Source: Gammaproteobacteria bacterium (GTDB lineage: Bacteria; Pseudomonadota; Gammaproteobacteria; Steroidobacterales; Woeseiaceae). From it: a DNA stretch of 62,358 nt. Shown one piece after another: positions 24,731-32,612 of the stretch. The DNA lies in NCBI GenBank assembly GCA_030429005.1, contig JAUIDP010000011.1, positions 1 to 62,358 of the forward strand, written 5' to 3'. The notes beneath the pieces were generated by a model, which searched no databases, had not been told where the DNA came from, and saw only the letters and a program-made list of their open reading frames with translations. The translations under genes and the position numbers were made by a program. Positions within the stretch are counted from its first letter, which is position 1, and the number at the start of each line of letters is the position of its first letter.

Positions 24731-25636
24731 ATGACAGATACCCTGCTCAGTTCGGCAACGAAGGAAGTGCGCATCGGATTCGACCGACCGTTCGTCATTA
24801 TCGGTGAGCGGATCAATCCGACCGGCCGCAAGATTCTTGCCGAGGAGATGAAGAACGGCGACTACAGCCGGGTCGTCTCCGACGCACTGGCCCAGGTCGA
24901 GGCGGGCGCCCATATGCTGGACGTGAATGCCGGGATACCGCTGGCTGATGAGCCGGCGATACTGGCCGAAGCAATCAAGCTCGTGCAGTCGGTCACCGAC
25001 GTACCGATATCCATCGACTCGTCAATCGTCGAGGCGCTCGAAGCCGGTCTCGCGGTGTACGAAGGCAAGCCGCTGGTCAACTCCGTAACCGGCGAAGATG
25101 AAGTACTCGAGCGCGTCCTCCCACTGGTCGCAAAACACGGTGCGGCCGTGGTCGCCATATCGAATGACGAGACCGGTATTTCGGAAGACCCTGACGAGCG
25201 CTTCAAGGTCGCGAAGAAAATTGTCGAGCGCGCGGCCGATCACGGCATTCCCGCAGCGGATGTCGTCGTCGACCCGCTGGTGATGCCGATCGGCGCTATC
25301 AACACGGCCGGCAAGCAGGTCATGCACATTGTCCAGCGGCTGCGCAATGAACTGCAGGTGAATACCACCTGCGGTGCGTCAAATGTGAGCTTTGGCTTAC
25401 CGAACCGCAACGGTATCAACAGTGCGTTCCTGACGATGGCTATCGGCGCCGGCATGACGTCGGCGATCACCAGCCCGCTGCACCCCGAGGTCATGCAGGC
25501 CGTGCTTGGCGCCGACGTGATGATGGGCCACGACCCGGACTGTGCCAACTGGATTCGGAAGTACCGTGAGCCCACTGCCGGCGGCAATGGCCGCGAAGGT
25601 CGAGGCGGCCGCAAACGCCGGCGCCGTTCCGCCTGA
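24731..25636 (+). CDS. Methyltetrahydrofolate:corrinoid methyltransferase (pterin-binding)
   Basis: 301 residues from ATG 24731, ten bases after GGAG; GTG 24725 is an alternative. The TIM-barrel pterin-binding family (as in MetH domain 2, AcsE and MtvA) is shown by VIIGERINPTGRKILAEEM near the start, GAHMLDVNAGIPLADE, ISIDSSIVEALEAGL, VNSVTG and a C-terminal GADVMMGHDPDC. It should move the methyl group from the methyl-corrinoid to tetrahydrofolate, regenerating Co(I). The tail is a short Arg/Gly-rich extension (GGNGREGRGGRKRRRRSA) not needed for the fold. It shares an A with the next start (TGATG). Confidence 0.82.
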   Translation: MTDTLLSSATKEVRIGFDRPFVIIGERINPTGRKILAEEMKNGDYSRVVSDALAQVEAGAHMLDVNAGIPLADEPAILAEAIKLVQSVTDVPISIDSSIVEALEAGLAVYEGKPLVNSVTGEDEVLERVLPLVAKHGAAVVAISNDETGISEDPDERFKVAKKIVERAADHGIPAADVVVDPLVMPIGAINTAGKQVMHIVQRLRNELQVNTTCGASNVSFGLPNRNGINSAFLTMAIGAGMTSAITSPLHPEVMQAVLGADVMMGHDPDCANWIRKYREPTAGGNGREGRGGRKRRRRSA

Positions 25637-27648
25637 TGAGCAAGTCCGGGGCAAAGGTCGTATTCACGCCGTCCGGCAAGCGCGGCAATTTTGCGCTCGG
25701 CACGACGGTGCTGGATGCGGCGCGCAGCCTCGGCGTCGATGTCGACTCGGTCTGCGGTGGCAGGGCGATGTGCGGTCGCTGCCAGGTCAACGTGGCCGAA
25801 GGCGAATTCAGCAAACATGCCATCAAGTCCGCTGCCGCCAATCTGTCGCCCGTCGGCGAGGTCGAAACCCGCTTTGCCGAACGTCGGCGTAACTTCGTTG
25901 CAGGCCGCCGCCTGAGCTGCCAGGCAACGATCCAGGGCGACCTGGTCATCGATGTCCCGGCCGAGAGCCAGATGCACCGGCAGATGGTGCGCAAGAAAGC
26001 AGAGCACCGCGACATTACGCTCGACACCGGGGTGCACCTGTACTTTGTCGAAGTTCGCGAAGCCGATATGCACGAGCCCAGCGGTGATGTACAGCGCTTG
26101 CTGCAAGCCCTGGATGAGCAGTGGCACCTGCCCGATCTCAAATGCTATTCGCCGGTGCTGCCGGGACTGCAGGCAACACTGCGGCAAGGCAAGTGGCAGG
26201 TGACTGTAGCCGTCTACAAACGATCCTGGGTCATCGCCGTCTGGCCAGGATTCAAGCGTGACGCCTACGGCATCGCGCTGGACATCGGCTCCACTACGAT
26301 TGCAGCCAACCTGATCAACCTTACCGATGGCGCTGTGCTCGCAACCGACGGCATCATGAACCCGCAGATCCGCTATGGCGAAGACCTGATGAGCCGCGTT
26401 TCCTACGTAATGATGCATCCGGACGGTGCGGCTGTGCTGACCAGCGCCGTGCGCGACGGCATCAACCAGTTGATCGCGAGCCTGGCCCGCGCAGGCGATG
26501 TGACAACAGACGACATCGTCGACGTCACGGTAGCCGGTAACCCGATCATGCATCACCTGTTTCTCGGCCTGAGCCCGGTCGAGCTCGGCACGGCGCCGTT
26601 CGCACTCGTTACCGATGCAGCGTTGGACCTGACGGCCGTCGAACTGGGTCTCGACATCAATCGCGGCGCGTCGGTCTACGTGCTGCCCTGCGTGGCAGGG
26701 CATGTCGGCGCCGACGCCGCAGCGATGGTACTGGCCGAAGAGCCATACCAGCTCGACGAGATTTCACTGGTCGTCGATGTAGGCACCAATGCCGAGATAG
26801 TCCTGGGCAACCGGGATCGACTGCTGGCCTGTTCCAGTCCGACCGGGCCAGCCTTCGAGGGCGCGCAGATCAGTTGCGGACAACGTGCCGCCCCAGGCGC
26901 GATCGAGCGTGTGCGCATCGATCCGGAAACGCTCGAGGCACGCTTCAGCATCATCGGCTCGGAGCTCTGGTCCGACGATCCGGACTTCCAGCGGGACGCG
27001 GCGCGGCTCGGTGTAACCGGGATTTGCGGTTCCGGCATCATCGAGGTGGTTGCCGAAATGTACCTTGCCGGTGTCATTTCCGCCGACGGTGTCATCGACG
27101 GGGCGTTGGCGACAGCGAGCCCGCGCATTATTCCGGACAATCGAACCTGGTCCTACCTGTTGTACGACGGGCAGCAAAAAATTGTCGTGACGCAAAACGA
27201 CGTCCGGCAGATACAGCTTGCCAAGGGCGCTTTGTACGCAGGCATCAAGCTGTTGCTGGACAGGGCCGGCATCGAGGCTGTGGACCGCATCCGGCTGGCC
27301 GGTGCATTCGGCAGCCACATCGATCCGAAGTACGCGATGGTCCTTGGCCTGATTCCGGACTGCGACCTCGACAAGGTCGAGTCGGCCGGCAACGCTGCGG
27401 GTACCGGGGCCCGCATTGCCCTGCTGAACGTTGCCGCACGCCAGGAGATAGCCGATGTCGTGCGCAGGATCGAGAAAATCGAAACGGCCGTGGAAGAGAA
27501 GTTCCAGGAATACTTTGTCGATGCCATGGCCATTCCGAACAAGCGTGACCCGTTTCCGCGGCTATTCTCGGTCGTACGGGAGCCGGCGGCGAAGACGGTC
27601 AACAATGAATCGGACCGGCCACGACGCCGGCGGCGCAGCCGGGCATAG
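25636..27648 (+). CDS. Reductive activator of corrinoid enzymes (RACE, RamA-like)
   Basis: 670 residues. The N-terminal ~100 residues form a 2Fe-2S ferredoxin-like domain with Cys40, Cys46, Cys49 and Cys95 (CGGRAMCGRC). A linker leads to a DUF4445/ASKHA ATPase-like fold from ~220 (GIALDIGSTTIAANLINL, then VDVGTNAEIVLGN and GICGSGIIEVVAEMY). These proteins use ATP to reduce inadvertently oxidised Co(II) corrinoid back to Co(I). Its presence shows that the locus really handles a Co(I) corrinoid, even though no corrinoid-binding protein is encoded here. The C-terminal tail ends in a basic stretch (RPRRRRRSRA). Confidence 0.85.
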   Translation: MSKSGAKVVFTPSGKRGNFALGTTVLDAARSLGVDVDSVCGGRAMCGRCQVNVAEGEFSKHAIKSAAANLSPVGEVETRFAERRRNFVAGRRLSCQATIQGDLVIDVPAESQMHRQMVRKKAEHRDITLDTGVHLYFVEVREADMHEPSGDVQRLLQALDEQWHLPDLKCYSPVLPGLQATLRQGKWQVTVAVYKRSWVIAVWPGFKRDAYGIALDIGSTTIAANLINLTDGAVLATDGIMNPQIRYGEDLMSRVSYVMMHPDGAAVLTSAVRDGINQLIASLARAGDVTTDDIVDVTVAGNPIMHHLFLGLSPVELGTAPFALVTDAALDLTAVELGLDINRGASVYVLPCVAGHVGADAAAMVLAEEPYQLDEISLVVDVGTNAEIVLGNRDRLLACSSPTGPAFEGAQISCGQRAAPGAIERVRIDPETLEARFSIIGSELWSDDPDFQRDAARLGVTGICGSGIIEVVAEMYLAGVISADGVIDGALATASPRIIPDNRTWSYLLYDGQQKIVVTQNDVRQIQLAKGALYAGIKLLLDRAGIEAVDRIRLAGAFGSHIDPKYAMVLGLIPDCDLDKVESAGNAAGTGARIALLNVAARQEIADVVRRIEKIETAVEEKFQEYFVDAMAIPNKRDPFPRLFSVVREPAAKTVNNESDRPRRRRRSRA

Positions 27649-27651
27649 CCA

Positions 27652-28209
27652 ATGCGGGAAAAAGTCTCGTACACAGCGATGAAATTCGGCACGCAGCGCG
27701 ACACCGAGATCGTCAACAGGCACTACGACGAGCAGCTTCAGGGCTTTGGCCAGCGCGTCATGGACTGGATGCGGCAACTCGACGGCGAGTCGCCATACCA
27801 GGTCACACGGCTGGAGCACTGCCTGCAAACCGCGACGCGGGCGGAGCAGGACGGCGCCGACGAGGAGACAATTGTCTGCGCGCTTTTGCACGACATTGGT
27901 GACGTGCTTGCCCCGGCCAATCACTCACAGGTTGCAGCGGCCCTGCTTGCCCCGTATGTCAGCGAGAAGAATCACTGGATTGTGCGCCACCATGGCCTGT
28001 TCCAGGGCTACTACTATTTTCACTTCATGCAGCAGGACCGGAACGCGCGCGAACAGTTTGTGCGACATCGCTATTACGGGGCCTGCGTCGATTTCTGTGA
28101 GCGCTGGGACCAGGCGTCCTTCGACCCCGACTTTCGCTCGCAGCCACTGGAGTACTTCGAGCCCAAGGTGATTGCTTTGTTTGAGCGTGAACCAAAATCG
28201 ATGTTCTGA
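27652..28209 (+). CDS. HD-domain protein, PhnZ/TmpB-like diiron oxygenase candidate
   Basis: 185 residues starting three bases after the previous stop. Metal-ligand pattern: His56 (LEH), His80-Asp81 (LLHDIGD), His91 (ANH), His113/114 (RHHG) and a late Asp (153 or 158). That is the H-HD-H-H-D spacing of mixed-valence diiron oxygenases such as PhnZ, TmpB and MIOX, rather than of ordinary nucleotide phosphohydrolases. TmpB releases glycine betaine from a hydroxylated trimethylaminoethylphosphonate. No TmpA hydroxylase gene is visible here, so the substrate is unknown. Located between the corrinoid activator and the third DMGDH-like gene. Confidence 0.7.
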   Translation: MREKVSYTAMKFGTQRDTEIVNRHYDEQLQGFGQRVMDWMRQLDGESPYQVTRLEHCLQTATRAEQDGADEETIVCALLHDIGDVLAPANHSQVAAALLAPYVSEKNHWIVRHHGLFQGYYYFHFMQQDRNAREQFVRHRYYGACVDFCERWDQASFDPDFRSQPLEYFEPKVIALFEREPKSMF

Positions 28210-28216
28210 GGCTAAT

Positions 28217-30676
28217 ATGCTGAAAGATAAAGCAAAAGTAGTTGTTATCGGTGGCGGGGTTGTCGGCGTCAGCGCGCTCTATCACCTGGCGAAAAAAGGC
28301 TGGGGTGATGACGTCGTGCTGCTCGAGAAAGGAGAGCTGACGTCGGGTTCGACCTGGCATGCAGCCGGCCTGCTGCCCCTCTTCAACATGAGCTACAGCG
28401 TCGGGCAGGTGCACAAGTATTCGGTCAACCTGTACAGGAACCTCGAAGCGGAGACCGGGCAGCCGGTCGGGTTTGCACAGGTCGGCAACCTGCGGCTGGC
28501 AATGAATGACGATCGCATGGATGAGTACTACCAGTACGCGGCCACGGCAAAAACAATTGGCATCGACGTCCGCTTCCTGACCCCGGGCGAGATACTCGAG
28601 TTGTGGCCGATGTGCAATACGGACGGTCTCGTTGGCGGCATCTTTCATCCGGATGACGGCTATATTCAGCCGGCGGACCTGACCCAGGCGCTCGCGAGGG
28701 GAGCGCGCGCACGCGGCGCGACGATATATCGCAAGACGATGGTCCTGAACATCGAACAGACGACTGCGGGCGGCTGGCTGGTGCAGACGGACAAGGGCGA
28801 CATCACCTGTGACCACGTGGTTTCGGCAACCGGCAACTATGCGCGCAAGACCGGGGCCATGGTCGGTCTCGATATCCCGGTCATGCCGGTCGAGCACCAG
28901 TACATCGTTACCGAGCCTCACCCCGCGCTGCAGCAGCGCCGGGCCGACGGGCTGCCGGAAATGGCCGTGCTGCGTGAGTCCGACGGGTCCTGGTACCTGC
29001 GCGAGGAGAACGGCGGTTTCATTCTCGGCCCGTACGAAGAAGGGGCGCCGTGTTGCTACGTCGATGGACCGGATCCGCGCGCCGAGTACGAGTTGTTCCA
29101 GGAGGACATTGAGCGACTGGCACCGCATATCGAGGCAGCGATGAACCGCGTGCCTGCATTTGCCGAAGTGGGCATCAAGCGGGTCTACAACGGTGCGATC
29201 GCCTATACGCCCGACGGCAACCCGATCATCGGACCAGCCTGGGATGTGGACAATTTCTGGCTCAGCGAGGGACACAGCTTCGGCATTACGGCCGCAGGTG
29301 GTGCCGGCTGGCAGCTGGCGGAGTGGATCGTCGATGGCGAACCGACAATCGACATGCTGGGCGTCGAACCGCGCCGTTTCGGTGACTATGCTGACAGGAA
29401 TTATCTGCTGGCCAAGAATGAGGAAGCTTACTCACACGTCTTCATCATTCACTACCCGGACGAAGAGCGGCCGGCAGCAAGGCCGTTGAAGACTGCGCCG
29501 TGCTACGAGCGCATGCGCGATCGCGGCGCCGTGTTTGGCCAGCGGTTCGGCTGGGAACGGCCCAACTGGTTTGCAACGGAAGGCATGGAACAGGTCGATG
29601 ACTGGTCGTTCCGGCGCTCGAAGTGGTTCGAGGCCGTGGGCAGGGAAGTGGCCAATACGACGAGCAACGTCGGCCTGCTGGACATGACGGCGTTTGCGAA
29701 GTGCAGGATTGCCGGCCCTGGTGCCGAGCGGTTCCTCGACTACATGGTCGCCAATACATTGCCGCAAAAGACCGGCGGCATCAGTCTGTGCCACGCGCTG
29801 AACAGCAAGGGCGGCGTCCATTCGGAGTTCACAATCCGGCGCGATGCGGATGATTCTTTCTACCTGGTCTCGGCGGGCGCATTGCAGCGGCTCGATCACG
29901 ACTACCTCAGGAAACATATGCCATCGGACGGCAGCGTGACATTCGAACAGCTGACAGATGCGATGGGCGTGCTGGTCCTGGCCGGTCCCAGGTCGCGCGA
30001 GCTGCTGTCGAGAGTGACTGATGCGGACCTGTCCAACGAAGCGTTTCGCTGGCTGACCGCGCAGGATATCGTTGTCGATGGCGCAAGCTGCAACGCGATG
30101 CGGGTGAACTATGTCGGGGAACTTGGTTGGGAGCTGCACCACGCGATGGCGGACCAGAACCGGATCTTCGATGCACTGTTCGCCCACGGCGAAGACCTGG
30201 GATTGAAGCCGTTTGGCATCCGGGCCATGGACACGATGCGGCTGGAGAAATCGTACCGGATGGTTGGTACCGAGCTGTCGATCGAGTACTCGATCTTCGA
30301 GTCGGCAATGGATCGTTTCGTCAAGCTCGACAAGGGTGATTTCCTGGGTCGCGACAACCTGCTGGCCTGGCAGGAGCGCGGTATCGACAACCTGCTGGTG
30401 ACGCTGGTTGTAGATGGCGTGACCGACGCCGACGCGCTTGGCAACAATGCCCTGGTGAAAGATGGCGAAGTCGTCGGTCGGGCGACCGGCGGCGGCTTTG
30501 GTTTCCGACTGAACGAGTCGCTGGCATTGGGCATGGTCAGACCGGACCTGGCGGACGTCGGCACGGAGCTGGAAATCGAAATACTCGGCAGGAACTATTC
30601 CGCCAGGGTGGTCATCGAGAGTCCATTCGATCCAAATCAGGAAAGGCTGAGAGATGTCAACGGCGCCAACGACTGA
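28217..30676 (+). CDS. Third DMGDH-like flavoprotein (DAO + GcvT)
   Basis: 819 residues from ATG 28217, 7 bp after the HD-protein stop. GGGVVG lies at 12-17 and GSTWHAAG near 43-50, carrying the flavin-linking His. FAO_M and GcvT domains follow from ~430 (GFRLNESLALGMVRPDL near the end). It is in the same transcription unit as the methyl-transfer genes, upstream of sarcosine oxidase, so dimethylglycine -> sarcosine is the best guess. The two minus-strand paralogues leave the division of labour open. The gene overlaps the next one by 23 bases. Confidence 0.85.
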   Translation: MLKDKAKVVVIGGGVVGVSALYHLAKKGWGDDVVLLEKGELTSGSTWHAAGLLPLFNMSYSVGQVHKYSVNLYRNLEAETGQPVGFAQVGNLRLAMNDDRMDEYYQYAATAKTIGIDVRFLTPGEILELWPMCNTDGLVGGIFHPDDGYIQPADLTQALARGARARGATIYRKTMVLNIEQTTAGGWLVQTDKGDITCDHVVSATGNYARKTGAMVGLDIPVMPVEHQYIVTEPHPALQQRRADGLPEMAVLRESDGSWYLREENGGFILGPYEEGAPCCYVDGPDPRAEYELFQEDIERLAPHIEAAMNRVPAFAEVGIKRVYNGAIAYTPDGNPIIGPAWDVDNFWLSEGHSFGITAAGGAGWQLAEWIVDGEPTIDMLGVEPRRFGDYADRNYLLAKNEEAYSHVFIIHYPDEERPAARPLKTAPCYERMRDRGAVFGQRFGWERPNWFATEGMEQVDDWSFRRSKWFEAVGREVANTTSNVGLLDMTAFAKCRIAGPGAERFLDYMVANTLPQKTGGISLCHALNSKGGVHSEFTIRRDADDSFYLVSAGALQRLDHDYLRKHMPSDGSVTFEQLTDAMGVLVLAGPRSRELLSRVTDADLSNEAFRWLTAQDIVVDGASCNAMRVNYVGELGWELHHAMADQNRIFDALFAHGEDLGLKPFGIRAMDTMRLEKSYRMVGTELSIEYSIFESAMDRFVKLDKGDFLGRDNLLAWQERGIDNLLVTLVVDGVTDADALGNNALVKDGEVVGRATGGGFGFRLNESLALGMVRPDLADVGTELEIEILGRNYSARVVIESPFDPNQERLRDVNGAND

Positions 30677-31100
30677 CCCGCAGCCGCTGACCCACGGACA
30701 TTGCCTGTGCGGTGCGGTGACTTACCGGTTGACCGGCGAGTTGCGGCCGGTGATGTACTGTCATTGCGAGCAATGCCGGCGTACCAGCGGCCACTACGTT
30801 GCGGCAACCGCATGCCGACCGGAGCAACTGACGATTGCAGGCGAGGACAACCTGACCTGGTACCGTTCCTCCGGCAGCGCACAGCGGGGATTTTGCCGCC
30901 AGTGCGGCTCCAACTTGTTCTGGAAGCCTGCGCACGGCAGGTACTGGAGCATCTGGGCAGGCAGTATCGATCGGCCGACCGGGCTGCGCGCAGCGCAACA
31001 TATCTATGTGCATATGAAATCGGATTACTACGACATCGATGACGGTTTGCCCCAGTTTTCCGAGGACTATGAAACATTTTTCGACAAGGCACTCGAGTGA
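30654..31100 (+). CDS. GFA/CENP-V family zinc protein
   Basis: 148 residues with the full Cys set of the glutathione-dependent formaldehyde-activating (GFA) fold: Cys17-x-Cys19, Cys36-x-Cys38-x2-Cys41 and Cys81-x2-Cys84. Despite the family name, true formaldehyde-glutathione activity is contested, and many members act on other thioesters or are unknown. Formaldehyde is released by uncoupled demethylation, so a protective role beside the demethylating flavoproteins is reasonable. It overlaps both neighbours, which implies translational coupling within the operon. Confidence 0.75.
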   Translation: MSTAPTTDPQPLTHGHCLCGAVTYRLTGELRPVMYCHCEQCRRTSGHYVAATACRPEQLTIAGEDNLTWYRSSGSAQRGFCRQCGSNLFWKPAHGRYWSIWAGSIDRPTGLRAAQHIYVHMKSDYYDIDDGLPQFSEDYETFFDKALE

Positions 31101-32347
31101 AAAAGTATTCTGCCCTTAGCCTCGTGCGCAATGCACTCGGCCACAATCGACACTGGCAACCGGCCTGGCGCAAGCCGGCACCGAAGCAAGAGTACGATGT
31201 CGTCGTCGTGGGCGGTGGCGGACACGGGCTGGCAACGGCCTATTATCTTGCGAAGGAACACGGTATCCGAAATGTCGCCGTGCTCGAAAAAGGCTGGGTT
31301 GGCGGCGGCAACACCGGGCGAAATACGACGATCGTCCGCTCCAACTACCTTTGGACGGAAGCATCGCTTCTGTACGAGAAGTCGATGCAGCTGTGGGAAG
31401 GGCTCAGCCAGGAACTCAACTACAACGTTATGTTCTCGCAGCGCGGCGTATACAACCTTGGCCACAACCTGCAGGACATGCGCGACATCGAGCGACGTGT
31501 CAGCGCCAACCGGCTCAACGGCATCGATGCAGAGGTTGTCGGTCCCGCGGAGATCAGCAAAGCAATTCCATTGCTCGACACCTCCGCGAGTGCACGCTAC
31601 CCGGTACTCGGCGCATCGTTGCAGCGGCGTGCGGGTGTGGCGCGGCACGATGCCGTCGCCTGGGGTTTCGCACGCGCAGCCGATGCGCTGGGCGTCGACA
31701 TTATCGAGCAGTGCGAGGTCACCGGCATACGTCGCAATGGCGGGCGAGTTGTCGGTGTCGAGACAACACGCGGCAATGTAGTTGCGAACAAGGTTGCCGT
31801 AGTCGTGGCGGGTCATGCCAGCGTGCTGGCAGAAATGGCCGGCATGCGCCTACCCATCGAGAGCCATCCGCTGCAGGCCTTTGTTTCGGAGCCGCTGAAG
31901 CCGGCGCTGGACACCGTCGTGATGTCCGGTGCCGTGCACGGTTACATCAGCCAGTCGGACAAGGGTGAGCTCGTCATCGGCGCCGGCATCGATGCCTACA
32001 ACGGCTACGGCCAGCGTGGCAGTTTCCAGACGATCGAGCACACGATGGAAGCAATCGTCGCATTGTTCCCGAGCTTCAGTCGCGTACGCATGCTGCGGCA
32101 ATGGGGCGGTATCGTGGATGTCTGTCCGGACGCCTGTCCGATCATCAGCAAAACGCCGGTGGACGGCCTGTACTTCAATTGCGGCTGGGGCACCGGCGGC
32201 TTCAAAGCGACGCCGGGATCGGGGTGGGCGTTCGCACATACGATCGCCAGGGACCAGCCGCACGAACTGAATGCACCGTTTTCCCTGCAACGTTTTGTCA
32301 GCGGCGCACTGATTGACGAGCACGGCGCCGCTGCCGTGGCGCACTAG
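31097..32347 (+). CDS. soxB: Heterotetrameric sarcosine oxidase, beta subunit
   Basis: 416 residues from GTG 31097 (GTGA overlap with the preceding stop). Typical SoxB start [21 protein letters not shown] fold [17 protein letters not shown], the region holding covalent FMN ([17 protein letters not shown]), and a C-terminal [20 protein letters not shown]. With SoxD, SoxA and SoxG downstream, it makes the enzyme that oxidises sarcosine to glycine and 5,10-methylene-THF or formaldehyde, with H2O2. First gene of a soxBDAG set in standard order. Confidence 0.92.
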   Translation: MKKYSALSLVRNALGHNRHWQPAWRKPAPKQEYDVVVVGGGGHGLATAYYLAKEHGIRNVAVLEKGWVGGGNTGRNTTIVRSNYLWTEASLLYEKSMQLWEGLSQELNYNVMFSQRGVYNLGHNLQDMRDIERRVSANRLNGIDAEVVGPAEISKAIPLLDTSASARYPVLGASLQRRAGVARHDAVAWGFARAADALGVDIIEQCEVTGIRRNGGRVVGVETTRGNVVANKVAVVVAGHASVLAEMAGMRLPIESHPLQAFVSEPLKPALDTVVMSGAVHGYISQSDKGELVIGAGIDAYNGYGQRGSFQTIEHTMEAIVALFPSFSRVRMLRQWGGIVDVCPDACPIISKTPVDGLYFNCGWGTGGFKATPGSGWAFAHTIARDQPHELNAPFSLQRFVSGALIDEHGAAAVAH

Positions 32348-32357
32348 GGGCGGGCCG

Positions 32358-32612
32358 GTGCTATTGATCAAATGTCCCTGGTGTGGCGAACGTGCCGAAA
32401 CGGAATTCAGCTACGGCGGTGAAGCGGGCATCAAGCGGCCACTCGAACCGGACAAGCTGACGGACGAAGAGTGGGCCGATTACCTGTTCAATCGCAGCAA
32501 CCCCAAAGGCGCGCACCACGAGTTGTGGAACCATGCAGGCGGGTGTCGGCGCTGGTTCGAGGCAGAACGCGACACCGTGACTTACCGGATAGCGGTGACT
32601 CGTGAGCTCTAA
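32358..32612 (+). CDS. soxD: Heterotetrameric sarcosine oxidase, delta subunit
   Basis: 84 residues from GTG 32358, following GGGGCGGG. The SoxD zinc ligands are all present: Cys6, Cys9, His59 and Cys63 (MLLIKCPWCG ... NHAGGC), together with the conserved EFSYGGEA and WADYLFNRSNPKG. An in-frame upstream start at 32313 would add residues from inside soxB and is unlikely. The subunit binds zinc at the edge of the SoxABDG complex. It overlaps the start of soxA by 11 bases. Confidence 0.9.
   Translation: MLLIKCPWCGERAETEFSYGGEAGIKRPLEPDKLTDEEWADYLFNRSNPKGAHHELWNHAGGCRRWFEAERDTVTYRIAVTREL

Noticed and set aside
27652-28209. Ordinary HD phosphohydrolase
   Set aside because: Extra His ligands and the placement of the HD pair fit the diiron oxygenase pattern better; kept as a candidate rather than proven.
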